A DNA stretch of 6,825 nucleotides from Deltaproteobacteria bacterium (GTDB lineage Bacteria > Desulfobacterota > Desulfobacteria > Desulfobacterales > JAFDDL01), in assembly GCA_019310865.1 (NCBI GenBank), contig JAFDDL010000193.1:1-6825 (forward strand), in the 5' to 3' direction. Numbering within the stretch: position 1 is the first letter of the stretch; the number at the start of each line of letters is the position of its first letter. Of this stretch, positions 1-6,817 are shown in pieces. The notes beneath the pieces were generated by a model. The model was not told the DNA's origin. It saw nothing but the letters and a program-made list of their open reading frames with translations, and did not search any database. The position numbers and the translations under genes are program-made.

Positions 1-1024
1 GGACCGCCGGGAACTGTTCCGCTTTAGGGCCTATGGGGTGGCTTTGGCCGGCGATCAGGATTTGCATGTGCCTGCCAAGTGCACCGAACCATGCAAGAGC
101 CCCAATGCTAATCTTACCGCCGACTGACTTTAATACTGACGGGATCATCAGTAAAATAAAGGGAATAAAAAGACCGATCACAACTTCCAGATGAAATCCG
201 AACAGCGTTCCGAAGGGATGCACAAATTTGCGTATGGATAAAAATTCAGGCACCACCGTTGCAGCTTCGATGGCCACCTTCACAATGGTGAAAATCACCA
301 CCGCACCGGCTGCATATTTGAAAATAAGACAGAAGTCTTCGTAGATCTCGGCGTTCGTCTCCATCGATCCGTTACCGAGCACTTTGTGGTAAACCATGCT
401 GTAAAGAACAAACAAAGCTGTACCGCTGAGCAGGGCCATCAGAAGGCAATAGATGGACATCACCGGCCCGAAATAAGTCACGCGGGATTCGGTGATACCA
501 AACACCGAGCCGATCATAAGGGGCGCGATCAACGCACAAAAGAAAGAAGCCGTTCCCATGGCCTTGCTAAAGCCGCTATCCCAGTCACCGACATGCATAC
601 GCCATAACTTTACGGCTAAAAATACGAGCTCTATGCCGTAGATGGCCCCCATCCACCAGATAGGAGAAGAAAAATTTGGTGAAATTATGATGTAGAAAAG
701 ATGCCAGACATTACCGAGCTCAAGGCCAATGGATACAAACCCGCCACAAAGTGTGGCTATTGCCAGCAACACCAACCGTTTGGCGACCGGTTTGTAACGT
801 TTCACACCAAAAACGATGGGGATGGCCGATAACAAGGTGAGGCCGGAGCTGCTGAGCGCCAGAAAGACATACACGACCAAAGGCATGGACCACACGAGGA
901 CATCGTTGGTATTGAAAAGCCAGTGTCCTTCCCCGAATAGTTTAACTGTTGTATAAATGCCAAGCAGCATAAGGAGCCCCAGGGCTGTCATCCAGGCCAA
1001 GTAGAGTGATTTTTTCCCGTTCAT
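1..1024 (-). CDS. arrC: NrfD/PsrC-family membrane subunit of arsenate reductase (ArrC-like), 3' end beyond window
   Basis: My reading of the minus strand gives an open frame of 341 codons from ATG at 1024-1022 to the left edge with no stop, so the C-terminus is missing; probably only a short tail, since family members are commonly about 330-420 residues. The protein is very hydrophobic, with eight or nine apparent membrane segments (roughly residues 7-29, 44-72, 84-107, 119-141, 154-177, 185-212, 233-257, 276-297, possibly 304-325). The PNFSSPIWWMG stretch (116-126) is typical of the NrfD/PsrC family. Such subunits oxidise menaquinol in the membrane and pass electrons to a ferredoxin-like partner. 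The ATG follows the arrB TAA with no gap and has a strong AAGGAGGT ribosome site inside arrB, implying translational coupling. The role in arsenate respiration is inferred from its neighbours; by itself the sequence is only NrfD-like. Not all arr operons have this gene; Shewanella has only arrAB. Confidence 0.88.
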   Translation of the reverse strand, partial: MNGKKSLYLAWMTALGLLMLLGIYTTVKLFGEGHWLFNTNDVLVWSMPLVVYVFLALSSSGLTLLSAIPIVFGVKRYKPVAKRLVLLAIATLCGGFVSIGLELGNVWHLFYIIISPNFSSPIWWMGAIYGIELVFLAVKLWRMHVGDWDSGFSKAMGTASFFCALIAPLMIGSVFGITESRVTYFGPVMSIYCLLMALLSGTALFVLYSMVYHKVLGNGSMETNAEIYEDFCLIFKYAAGAVVIFTIVKVAIEAATVVPEFLSIRKFVHPFGTLFGFHLEVVIGLFIPFILLMIPSVLKSVGGKISIGALAWFGALGRHMQILIAGQSHPIGPKAEQFPAV

Positions 1025-1750
1025 TTACACACCTCCTTTGCTCGCTTTGTACTGGGCGGGGTTAAAGCCCCTGATATAAAAGATATGGGGGCTGGTACCG
1101 AGCTGTTCCCTTAACCTGAAGGGACGAAATTTGCCGAGAAGCTGATTGACCTTGCTGTTGGAATCGCTGATATCTCCGAAAATTCTGGCATCCGCAGGGC
1201 ATGTTTCCACGCAGCGGGGCAGCAGTTCTCTATTGACCCGGTGATCACAGAAGGTACATTTTTCCACGACCCCCTTCGGGCGAATGCCATACAGGGTATC
1301 CTCTCTTTCAGGATTGTAATACGGCACTACCTCGCCGCCCGATTTTTTAGCCATTTCATCAGGTGACAGGGTTCCGCCTTTGATCATCGGCTTTTTATCC
1401 CGCCAGAATGGATGGGGTTCACGCCAGTTAAAATAGATAACGCCGTAAGGGCAGTTGAACTCGCAATACTTGCACCCGATACATTTTTTGGGGTCGTGCA
1501 TGGTAATCCCGTTCTCCAGCTTATGCATGGCACGGGTCGGGCACCCCCTTACACAGGGCGCATACTCGCAATGGTTGCACAGTGTTGGGATATAATGATG
1601 GCGTACGTTGGGAAAGGTACCCACGGTTTCCGTTATCTTGTTGGACCAGTAAATACCGTCGGGAACGTTGTTTTCATTTCTGCAAGCGATACTGCAGGCT
1701 CCGCAGCCGACACATCGCTGAAGATCTATAACCATGGCGTATCTTGGCAT
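1025..1750 (-). CDS. arrB: Four-cluster [4Fe-4S] ferredoxin-like subunit of arsenate reductase (ArrB-like)
   Basis: This 241-residue protein has 16 cysteines in four ferredoxin-like groups: C13/C16/C19/C23, C58/C61/C66/C70, C90/C93/C96/C100 and C165/C168/C180/C184. This is the DmsB/PsrB/PhsB/ArrB/TtrB architecture, in which four clusters form an electron wire between the membrane quinol oxidase and the molybdenum subunit. A longer loop between the third and fourth groups (about 104-164) is normal for the family. There is no signal peptide, so it is probably exported folded with ArrA through the Tat pathway. The length is close to known ArrB (about 234 aa). The ATG at 1750 is supported by a strong AGGAGGTGAG ribosome site overlapping the arrA stop; a second Met at residue 6 is less well placed. 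It lies 10 nt after arrA and abuts arrC. The general role is certain; the specific name depends on ArrA. Confidence 0.92.
   Translation of the reverse strand: MPRYAMVIDLQRCVGCGACSIACRNENNVPDGIYWSNKITETVGTFPNVRHHYIPTLCNHCEYAPCVRGCPTRAMHKLENGITMHDPKKCIGCKYCEFNCPYGVIYFNWREPHPFWRDKKPMIKGGTLSPDEMAKKSGGEVVPYYNPEREDTLYGIRPKGVVEKCTFCDHRVNRELLPRCVETCPADARIFGDISDSNSKVNQLLGKFRPFRLREQLGTSPHIFYIRGFNPAQYKASKGGV
1031..1038 (-). promoter_or_regulatory. Ribosome binding site of arrC inside the 3' end of arrB
   Basis: AAGGAGGT on the minus strand lies 6 nt before the arrC ATG, within the last codons of arrB. It selects the ATG at 1024 as the arrC start and suggests coupled translation of the electron-transfer and membrane subunits. 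Confidence 0.85.
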
Positions 1751-1752
1751 GG

Positions 1753-1762
1753 CTCACCTCCT
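1753..1762 (-). promoter_or_regulatory. Strong ribosome binding site of arrB overlapping the arrA stop codon
   Basis: The minus strand reads AGGAGGTGAG just before GCC-ATG(CCA). The first bases fall within the arrA TAG stop (1763-1761). The overlap ties arrB initiation to termination of arrA translation and fixes the arrB start at 1750. Confidence 0.85.
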
Positions 1763-4334
1763 ATAGTTTTTCGATTTTAACACGTGTGCCGGCATGCCGA
1801 ACGGTACTGCCACTCAATCGGTCATAGTCTGCCGGAATCAGGTCATTGTTGTTGCCGCCCCTGGGGGCTTTGCCAAATCCATTGGAAGCAACCTGACCAT
1901 AAGCCCAGTGGCCCTGACCGTAACATTTTGCAACGGTTCCCGGCCGGACCCCTTCCCAAAGCTTTGCCGCACACTCGATCCTTCCGGTGGGTGATACGAT
2001 TCTAATTTTGTCGCCGTTTCGGATGCCGATTTTTTTTCCGTCAACCGGATTAATTTTGGCCACGTCCTCCCATATCTCATCGCCCGGATCCACATCCTTA
2101 AAGTCGTAATACCAAGTGCAGTTGGCCGACCGGCCCTCTCGGTTCAGGCGCGACTTATGATCAACGAAAAGGAACGGAAATTCCTTGGGGTCTCCAGCCG
2201 TGTATGGTTCCTCATAGTGGGGAATGAAGGCCTTTTCGCCCCGGGCCTGGTAGCGGCAGACCTCCAGGACTTTGTCGACTGTGGTCTTGTGTTTTTCTGC
2301 ATGTTTTTCCAATGCCGCCTTCAACGTATCGCTGTAAAATTCAAATTTATGGGTTTTCGTCTTCATTTTGCCCCAACGCTTGCGATAGGGGTAAGGATCA
2401 GAGTTCCAGACCCCGATCTTACGAAACGCCTCCCAGCCGTTGAATTTATCTCCGCCTTTATAATTTGACGGGTCCCATAGATTCCGGGTCGCGTATTTCA
2501 GCGCATACAATGCGAACTCCATTTCGTTGGTCGGCTCTTTGCCGGTTTCCGGATCTTTGTACTCCTTATAATGCCGTAGTAAATTGTCAAATCCGCGTTC
2601 GGCAAGCTTTTCCGCCAGCAGCCAGGGGATCTCGGTTTCGTCGGCCTTATAGTCACCCACCCGTTTGATTATAGGCTGCATGATGGTCACGTGCCGATAG
2701 CCGTTAGCAATGGACTTTACATACCCATGCTTTTCAAACATGTGATGAGTGTTGGGTAGCAGAATGTCAGAAAACCAGGAAAACTCCGAGGCGTTGGTAG
2801 TGAGGTGGACTACGAACGGGATTTTGGATAATGCCCGCTCCCACCTCTCCGGCTGGGTGCAAGAGAAAGTGAAATTGTTCATGTAACCGATGGCTACTTT
2901 GATGTCGTAAGGATCCGCATCCAGTATCCCGTCGGCCGCGCGATTGGTCACCACCCCAGATCCCGGCTTGCCTTTTTTCAAGGCCGGATACTCCAATCGC
3001 CCCCGCTGGTCGATCTTTTCATGTTTTTTTCCTTTTTTAGCGATCTCATCCATGAAGGGATCCGGCTTGGGAAATTTTCTCGTGTATTCCTTGTTGCTCG
3101 CCAATGTACCGCCTTCGTTGTCGCACGATCCTGCGAGGCCGTTTAAGGCATGGCAGGCCATACTGCTGTACCCACCTCGTACCTGCATGACCGGCCCGCC
3201 GCCCACCCATGAGATGGCCCGAGAACCCGCTTCTGCAAACCCGATTGCCACCCGCTTAATCTGTTCCACGGGAAGATCGGTTTTTGCCGCAGCCCACTCA
3301 GGGGTTTTATCCTTAAGCTCAAGGTTCCACCAGGCGACAACACCGTGGGTATATTTTTCCTCAAAGGTCGCCGCGTCCACTTCGTCCCCGGGAATGAAGC
3401 GGTTAACGCCGTCCGTGAAGTCACCGACGAATTCCCTGGACCAGAGCCCTTTTGAAAGGATAATGTGCGCGATTGCCACTGCCAATGCGCCGTCTTGCCC
3501 GGGCTTTACGGGCAACCATTCATCCGCCTTGGCCGCTGTTGGCGACAACCGGGGTTCCACCACGGCGATTTGAGCCCGGCTGATAACGTCTCCCCAAACG
3601 CTGGTGTAGTAGGGTACCTGGCGATTGGCAGCCAGGGGATCGGCCCCCCAGGCAATGATGTATCGAGACTTGGTTACATCATACTGCCGGTAACTCCAGT
3701 ACCCCTCTGTGTAGTAGGGACCGAATTTTTCAGCTTCTGCGCAGATGGCACTGTGGGAGATGTTGTTGGGGGAGCCGATTATTTTTGTCATGCGGTCATA
3801 GATGATATCCCGCATATAGGTGTATCGCCCGCGCATCAGCATATACTTGTGCGTTTCGTTGTTGTCTCGTAACGCCATTATTTTGTCGGCGATTGTATTG
3901 AGGGCCTCGTCCCACGAAATCGGCACAAATTTCGGATCTTCGTTGCGGCCTTTTTTCTTATTTGTCCGCTTCAAGGGCGTTTTGATCCGGTCCGGGTCAT
4001 AAACCTGCTGCAAGGACAAATGGGATCTGACGCACTCCGCACCCACGCAGACGTTTGAATGAGGATTTCCCCTCACCTTGACTGCGCGGTCGCCAACCAC
4101 ATATACTTGACTCGAACACCATGAGGTGCAACCCTGACACGTCGCCGGAAACCACTTGCCCTTTGCACCGCTCTTTAAATCCCCGGCGAACGCCAGGGTT
4201 TTGAGCTCGGGTTTAAGGCCTGTTCCTACCGCAATTGTCGAGCCGGTGACGGCCGATGTTTTGAGAAAACGCCTTCGAGACATTTTTAAATCCGATAGAA
4301 GGTCGGCCATCAGCGTTTTTTTCTTCTTTTTCAT
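1761..4334 (-). CDS. arrA: Respiratory arsenate reductase catalytic subunit (ArrA-like molybdopterin oxidoreductase)
   Basis: This 857-residue DMSO-reductase-family enzyme is predicted to reduce arsenate to arsenite as a terminal electron acceptor outside the cytoplasmic membrane. A Tat signal (S19-RRRFLK-25, then a hydrophobic stretch to about 50) follows an unusual poly-lysine start. The [4Fe-4S] ligands are C66, C69, C73 and C101 (C-x2-C-x3-C-x27-C). RGRY lies at 168-171, the motif that separates ArrA from the arsenite oxidase ArxA (GRGWG). In SHSAIC, C198 is the presumed Mo ligand. R170, Y171, H194, S195, C198, K203 and Y215 match, at a constant +5, the arsenate-pocket residues I recall for Shewanella ArrA. 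The C-terminal molybdopterin-dinucleotide-binding barrel spans about 718-855. Length is close to known ArrA (about 854). The ATG at 4334 has an AGGGGG ribosome site (4339-4344). Alternatives are antimonate reductase or another close relative; polysulfide, thiosulfate and tetrathionate reductases fit less well. Confidence 0.87.
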   Translation of the reverse strand: MKKKKKTLMADLLSDLKMSRRRFLKTSAVTGSTIAVGTGLKPELKTLAFAGDLKSGAKGKWFPATCQGCTSWCSSQVYVVGDRAVKVRGNPHSNVCVGAECVRSHLSLQQVYDPDRIKTPLKRTNKKKGRNEDPKFVPISWDEALNTIADKIMALRDNNETHKYMLMRGRYTYMRDIIYDRMTKIIGSPNNISHSAICAEAEKFGPYYTEGYWSYRQYDVTKSRYIIAWGADPLAANRQVPYYTSVWGDVISRAQIAVVEPRLSPTAAKADEWLPVKPGQDGALAVAIAHIILSKGLWSREFVGDFTDGVNRFIPGDEVDAATFEEKYTHGVVAWWNLELKDKTPEWAAAKTDLPVEQIKRVAIGFAEAGSRAISWVGGGPVMQVRGGYSSMACHALNGLAGSCDNEGGTLASNKEYTRKFPKPDPFMDEIAKKGKKHEKIDQRGRLEYPALKKGKPGSGVVTNRAADGILDADPYDIKVAIGYMNNFTFSCTQPERWERALSKIPFVVHLTTNASEFSWFSDILLPNTHHMFEKHGYVKSIANGYRHVTIMQPIIKRVGDYKADETEIPWLLAEKLAERGFDNLLRHYKEYKDPETGKEPTNEMEFALYALKYATRNLWDPSNYKGGDKFNGWEAFRKIGVWNSDPYPYRKRWGKMKTKTHKFEFYSDTLKAALEKHAEKHKTTVDKVLEVCRYQARGEKAFIPHYEEPYTAGDPKEFPFLFVDHKSRLNREGRSANCTWYYDFKDVDPGDEIWEDVAKINPVDGKKIGIRNGDKIRIVSPTGRIECAAKLWEGVRPGTVAKCYGQGHWAYGQVASNGFGKAPRGGNNNDLIPADYDRLSGSTVRHAGTRVKIEKL

Positions 4335-4338
4335 TTTT

Positions 4339-4344
4339 CCCCCT
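4339..4344 (-). promoter_or_regulatory. Ribosome binding site of arrA
   Basis: AGGGGG lies 4 nt upstream of the ATG on the minus strand. It supports the start at 4334 and hence the long lysine-rich N-terminus, rather than starts at the internal Met codons 9 or 18 that lie closer to the Tat motif. Confidence 0.6.
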
Positions 4345-4404
4345 AAATCAGTTAAATGAAATACATTCCGTTAATAAATGTCCAGGCACCGGATGATCTA
4401 TCCT

Positions 4405-4800
4405 TTACCGTTTTCCCGATGGTGGTCCTCTTGACCCGGTTTCGTCTGTCTGAATACATTGCAGCCAATAAAACAATTCCTCAGTATCGATTGGTTTATT
4501 GATGCAGGCGTAAATATGGTAACAAATGGCGTCCTTCAATTCTGGATGGAACTTGTCCAGAGAAACACATAGTAAAGGAGCACCCGGAAATTCAAGGGTA
4601 AGTTTTCGTATGATTCGGTTGTCAACCGGAATCGAATCGATGTCGATGATAACTGCCAGGCAACTCATTGTTTTTAAATAAGTGGTCATTTCATCAAGGG
4701 AACGAGCGTGATCTGCCACATAGTTGTTCGATTTTAGTTCGTCTCGAAGATCAAGCCACTCATCCTGCTTGTCACATGCAACAAGAATTCTGTTTTTCAC
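4405..4800 (-). CDS. Stand-alone receiver-like (CheY-fold) protein with altered acidic pocket
   Basis: A 131-residue protein resembling an isolated response-regulator receiver domain with no output domain. Visible landmarks are beta-1 RILVACD (4-10), the presumed phospho-acceptor D53 at the end of LAVIID, S80 in the Thr/Ser position, and the conserved K102-P103 in CINKPID. The first residue of the acidic pair is a cysteine (C9-D10 instead of D-D), and there is one extra residue between D53 and P58 compared with the usual D-x-x-x-P spacing. Phosphorylation may therefore be weak or absent. It starts with GTG (4800-4798) with a modest AGGA ribosome site 8 nt upstream. It is the first gene after the sigma-54 promoter and lies 70 nt before arrA, so it is probably co-transcribed. 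It could modulate the upstream activator or a kinase outside the window, or sense redox or thiol state; I cannot assign a specific role. Confidence 0.82.
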   Translation of the reverse strand: MKNRILVACDKQDEWLDLRDELKSNNYVADHARSLDEMTTYLKTMSCLAVIIDIDSIPVDNRIIRKLTLEFPGAPLLCVSLDKFHPELKDAICYHIYACINKPIDTEELFYWLQCIQTDETGSRGPPSGKR

Positions 4801-4878
4801 ACTGACCGTCCTAAATAACCATATTTATCAACAGATTATAGTTATTTTAATTTTAACTGCATCCAAAACTTATAGCAT

Positions 4879-4894
4879 AGCAAAACATATGCCA
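4879..4894 (-). promoter_or_regulatory. Sigma-54 (-24/-12) promoter of the arr operon
   Basis: The minus strand reads TGGCATATGTTTTGCT. Against the consensus TGGCAC-N5-TTGC(A/T) it has the invariant GG (4893-4892) and GC (4881-4880) at the required spacing, an intact TTGC block and T at the last position; the -24 block has T for C at its sixth base. Transcription should begin about 12 nt further on, near 4868, giving a leader of about 68 nt before the GTG at 4800. The adjacent gene upstream encodes an activator of exactly the kind this promoter class needs, which strengthens the call considerably. Confidence 0.8.
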
Positions 4895-5058
4895 TTACCT
4901 TTATTCAGGGGGAATCAAAAAAGTTAAGCCTCAGGGCATAAGCATTAATAACATTTAACACCTTGCTTTTACTTGATATTATTTGTGATCTGGGTCTAAT
5001 ATGTGCGATGTTGGAAGAGATTATCAGCCAATCGCGGCTACGTACCGGTCATTCACTT

Positions 5059-5075
5059 CGTACTGATTTCGGACG
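5059..5075. repeat. Dyad repeat copy 1, candidate activator binding site
   Basis: CGTAC-TGATTTC-GGACG is an inverted repeat with 5-bp arms and one mismatch. It shares the core CTGATTTCGGAC with the second copy, and the homology extends to 5080 (18 of 22 bases identical over both copies). Its centre lies about 199 bp upstream of the predicted sigma-54 start, within reach of an enhancer-type site. It could instead be part of an insertion-sequence terminus. Confidence 0.5.
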
Positions 5076-5122
5076 GTCGGTATTAATTAATTGATAACAT
5101 ACTGAATATTATTGATTTTATG

Positions 5123-5139
5123 CGTCCTGATTTCGGACA
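5123..5139. repeat. Dyad repeat copy 2, candidate activator binding site
   Basis: CGTCC-TGATTTC-GGACA has perfect 4-bp inner arms (GTCC/GGAC) around the same 7-bp centre as copy 1. The centre-to-centre distance of 64 bp is close to six helical turns, so two dimers would sit on the same face of the DNA. It is centred about 263 bp upstream of the predicted start, which is somewhat distant. Homology with copy 1 continues to 5144. Confidence 0.5.
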
Positions 5140-5269
5140 GACAGCAAGACAACGATAAGGCGCGGAGGATGATAATGGGCAGGAAAGGCGGCAATAGAGT
5201 TTCATATGGCGGGATTGTCGATTAAAAAATCCTGGTTCACAAGGGAAGGATGGGCAATAAAAATAGCCA

Positions 5270-6817
5270 TCAATGCAAGGTGGGTTTTTCGATTTGATAT
5301 TTTTTGAGCTTTTCGTAAAGGGTGCTCCGGCTAATCCCGAGCTGTACAGCAGTCGCAGTCTTATTCCACTCGCATTCTTCCAACGCCTTCCGGATCAAAT
5401 TCTCCTCATTTTCGACGATGGAGCCTTGACGCGCAACTGGGTGAGACGATGCCGGACCGCTACCCGCTTCCAAAATTGCCGATGGCAGATCCGTACGCAG
5501 AACTACACGATCTTTTGCAAGCACCACAGCATGCTCAACACTGTTCTCAAGTTCGCGAACGTTGCCGGGCCAGTTGTAATCCAGCAGGAAACGCATGGCG
5601 TTTTGATCAAAATCGTGTACGGTTTTGTCCTGTTCGAGGGCAAACTGCTCTAAGAAATATTTGGCGAGAAGCGGGATATCATTTCGCCGTTTTCTGAGGG
5701 GTGGCAAGTTGAAAAGTATGACATTCAGCCGGTAATACAGGTCTTCCCGGAATGCACCTCCTTTGACATGCTGAAGCAGATTCTTATTTGTTGCAGCCAG
5801 AATTCGCACATCCACTTCAAGGGTCTTTTCGCCACCAACACGTTCGAATTTCTGGGTCTGCAGAACCCGCAGGAGTTTGATTTGAGCAGACGCGGAAATT
5901 TCTCCGATTTCATCCAAGAGAACCGTACCGCCATCGGCAAGCTCGAACCGGCCGGCTTTTTTGGCCACCGCACCGGTAAACGCCCCTTTTTCATGTCCGA
6001 ATAATTCGCTTTCAAGCAAAGTGGACGGATAAGCAGCGCAGTTGATGACAACAAATGGCCGGTCTTTACGGGTGCTTCTATCATGAATAGCCCGTGCCAC
6101 TAACTCCTTGCCGGTCCCACTCTCCCCTTGTATCAGAACGGTGGCATCGGTTGGGGCCACATCCTCGATCAATTGGTAGACCGTTTGCATCTCCGGATCT
6201 TTTCCGATGATATCACCAAAGCCGGATGCCCGATCAATGCGGGCCCTAAGGTCCCGGCATTCAGTTTCCTGAGAAACCGCTCGTTTAATGGCGCCGGAGG
6301 TCTGGTTAAGCAGAAGACTGATAATTTCCATCTCTTTTTTTGCACAACTGCAATCACCCGGGCAACCAATAAGCAATGCGCCCTGGAGCTGTCCATGATA
6401 TCGAAAGGGAAACGCAGCCAGCCGCTCGATCTTATCCGAATCGTCCAAATCAAGAAGGTCGCCTAAACTCCGAACCGGCAGAAAACCCAGTGTGTCAATC
6501 TTATGCAATTTGTCATAAACCTTACCCCAGTTTCCGTTGGTATAGGACTGTATCCGTCGTCCGACGCATACAAACCAGTTACCGGCCGGCGCTTCATGAA
6601 TAACAAGCGCCATGGATTGACATTTTACCAGGCGCTTGAATTTTTCGATCAGGTACCTGCTGATGGCACTCAAGTCAGGAAGGGCGGCAATATCTTGTGT
6701 AATGGCAAAGGAGGCGGTCAGTTGGCGATGGGCCCTGTCAAGCTCCTCGTTCTTATGTTCCAGTCGCTCATTGCTTTCCGCCAGTCGCATCATCGACTCT
6801 TTAAGGCGCTTAACCAT
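5270..6817 (-). CDS. Sigma-54-dependent transcriptional activator (coiled coil, GAF-like, AAA+, Fis HTH), possibly 5'-truncated by window
   Basis: At least 515 residues. Residues 1-36 are charged and heptad-like (coiled coil). About 38-180 resembles a GAF-type sensor and contains a cysteine group, C152/C156/C158. The AAA+ domain spans about 200-430: Walker A GESGTGKE (231-238), the sigma-54-contacting GAFTGA loop (278-283), Walker B LLDE with D302/E303, and candidate arginine fingers R357/R363. A Fis-type helix-turn-helix is at about 483-508. It should bind DNA upstream of a -24/-12 promoter and remodel sigma-54 polymerase by ATP hydrolysis. The frame stays open through the last 8 bases of the window, so ATG 6817 may be internal; the first residues resemble the end of a receiver domain, and the true start may lie outside. 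It is separated from the arr operon by about 470 bp and is its obvious candidate regulator. The family is certain; the signal and target are inferred. Confidence 0.93.
   Translation of the reverse strand: MVKRLKESMMRLAESNERLEHKNEELDRAHRQLTASFAITQDIAALPDLSAISRYLIEKFKRLVKCQSMALVIHEAPAGNWFVCVGRRIQSYTNGNWGKVYDKLHKIDTLGFLPVRSLGDLLDLDDSDKIERLAAFPFRYHGQLQGALLIGCPGDCSCAKKEMEIISLLLNQTSGAIKRAVSQETECRDLRARIDRASGFGDIIGKDPEMQTVYQLIEDVAPTDATVLIQGESGTGKELVARAIHDRSTRKDRPFVVINCAAYPSTLLESELFGHEKGAFTGAVAKKAGRFELADGGTVLLDEIGEISASAQIKLLRVLQTQKFERVGGEKTLEVDVRILAATNKNLLQHVKGGAFREDLYYRLNVILFNLPPLRKRRNDIPLLAKYFLEQFALEQDKTVHDFDQNAMRFLLDYNWPGNVRELENSVEHAVVLAKDRVVLRTDLPSAILEAGSGPASSHPVARQGSIVENEENLIRKALEECEWNKTATAVQLGISRSTLYEKLKKYQIEKPTLH

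Larger units (their letters stand above)
4801..5269. other. Gene-free regulatory region between the activator gene and the arr operon
   Basis: About 470 bp with no convincing gene on either strand. The part nearest the operon (about 4801-5000) is strongly AT-rich and contains the sigma-54 promoter and a leader of about 68 nt. An imperfect dyad, TTAAGCC-tcag-GGCATAA (4924-4941, one mismatch per arm), is centred about 64 bp upstream of the expected transcription start. The more distal part (about 5040-5225) looks GC-richer and holds two copies of a CTGATTTCGGAC repeat and a perfect match to the IHF consensus (5084-5096). A 16-codon plus-strand frame (5175-5225) with a good ribosome site is also present. 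The change in composition may mean that the distal half is a decayed insertion. Confidence 0.7.

Noticed and set aside
386..607. 73-codon plus-strand frame near the left edge
   Set aside because: It is antisense to the NrfD-like gene, which is open over all of 1-1024 with membrane-segment structure. The plus frame shows no family resemblance.
2944..3573. 209-codon open frame on the plus strand
   Set aside because: It lies wholly antisense to arrA, whose motifs are unmistakable. The translation is low-complexity and proline/serine-rich with no recognisable domain, typical of a shadow frame.
1761..4334. Catalytic subunit as polysulfide/thiosulfate reductase, tetrathionate reductase or QrcB
   Set aside because: These share the fold, but the RGRY motif, SHSAIC-EAEK block, Y215 and C-x27-C spacing fit ArrA better. 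TtrA is typically longer (about 1000 aa), and QrcB normally accompanies a multihaem cytochrome that is absent here.
1761..4334. Catalytic subunit as arsenite oxidase ArxA
   Set aside because: ArxA carries a GRGWG-type motif where this protein has RGRY.
4335..4404. Separate promoter or terminator between the receiver-like gene and arrA
   Set aside because: No -24/-12 element, no stable hairpin with T-run and no convincing sigma-70 pair in these 70 nt. Co-transcription is the simpler reading.
4826..4838. Perfect IHF consensus match TATCAACAGATTA
   Set aside because: It lies downstream of the predicted transcription start in an AT-rich leader, not between activator sites and promoter, so chance is likely. 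A second match at 5084-5096 lies between the two dyad repeats and is equally unproven.
4835..4840. TATAAT-like -10 element (minus strand) upstream of the receiver-like gene
   Set aside because: No acceptable -35 element at 16-18 bp. The region is AT-rich, and the sigma-54 element just upstream is a far better promoter.
5224..5250. Possible terminator after the activator gene (minus strand, stem followed by T6)
   Set aside because: The arms are only about 4 bp (TCCT/AGGA) around a large loop with interior mismatches, too weak to call.
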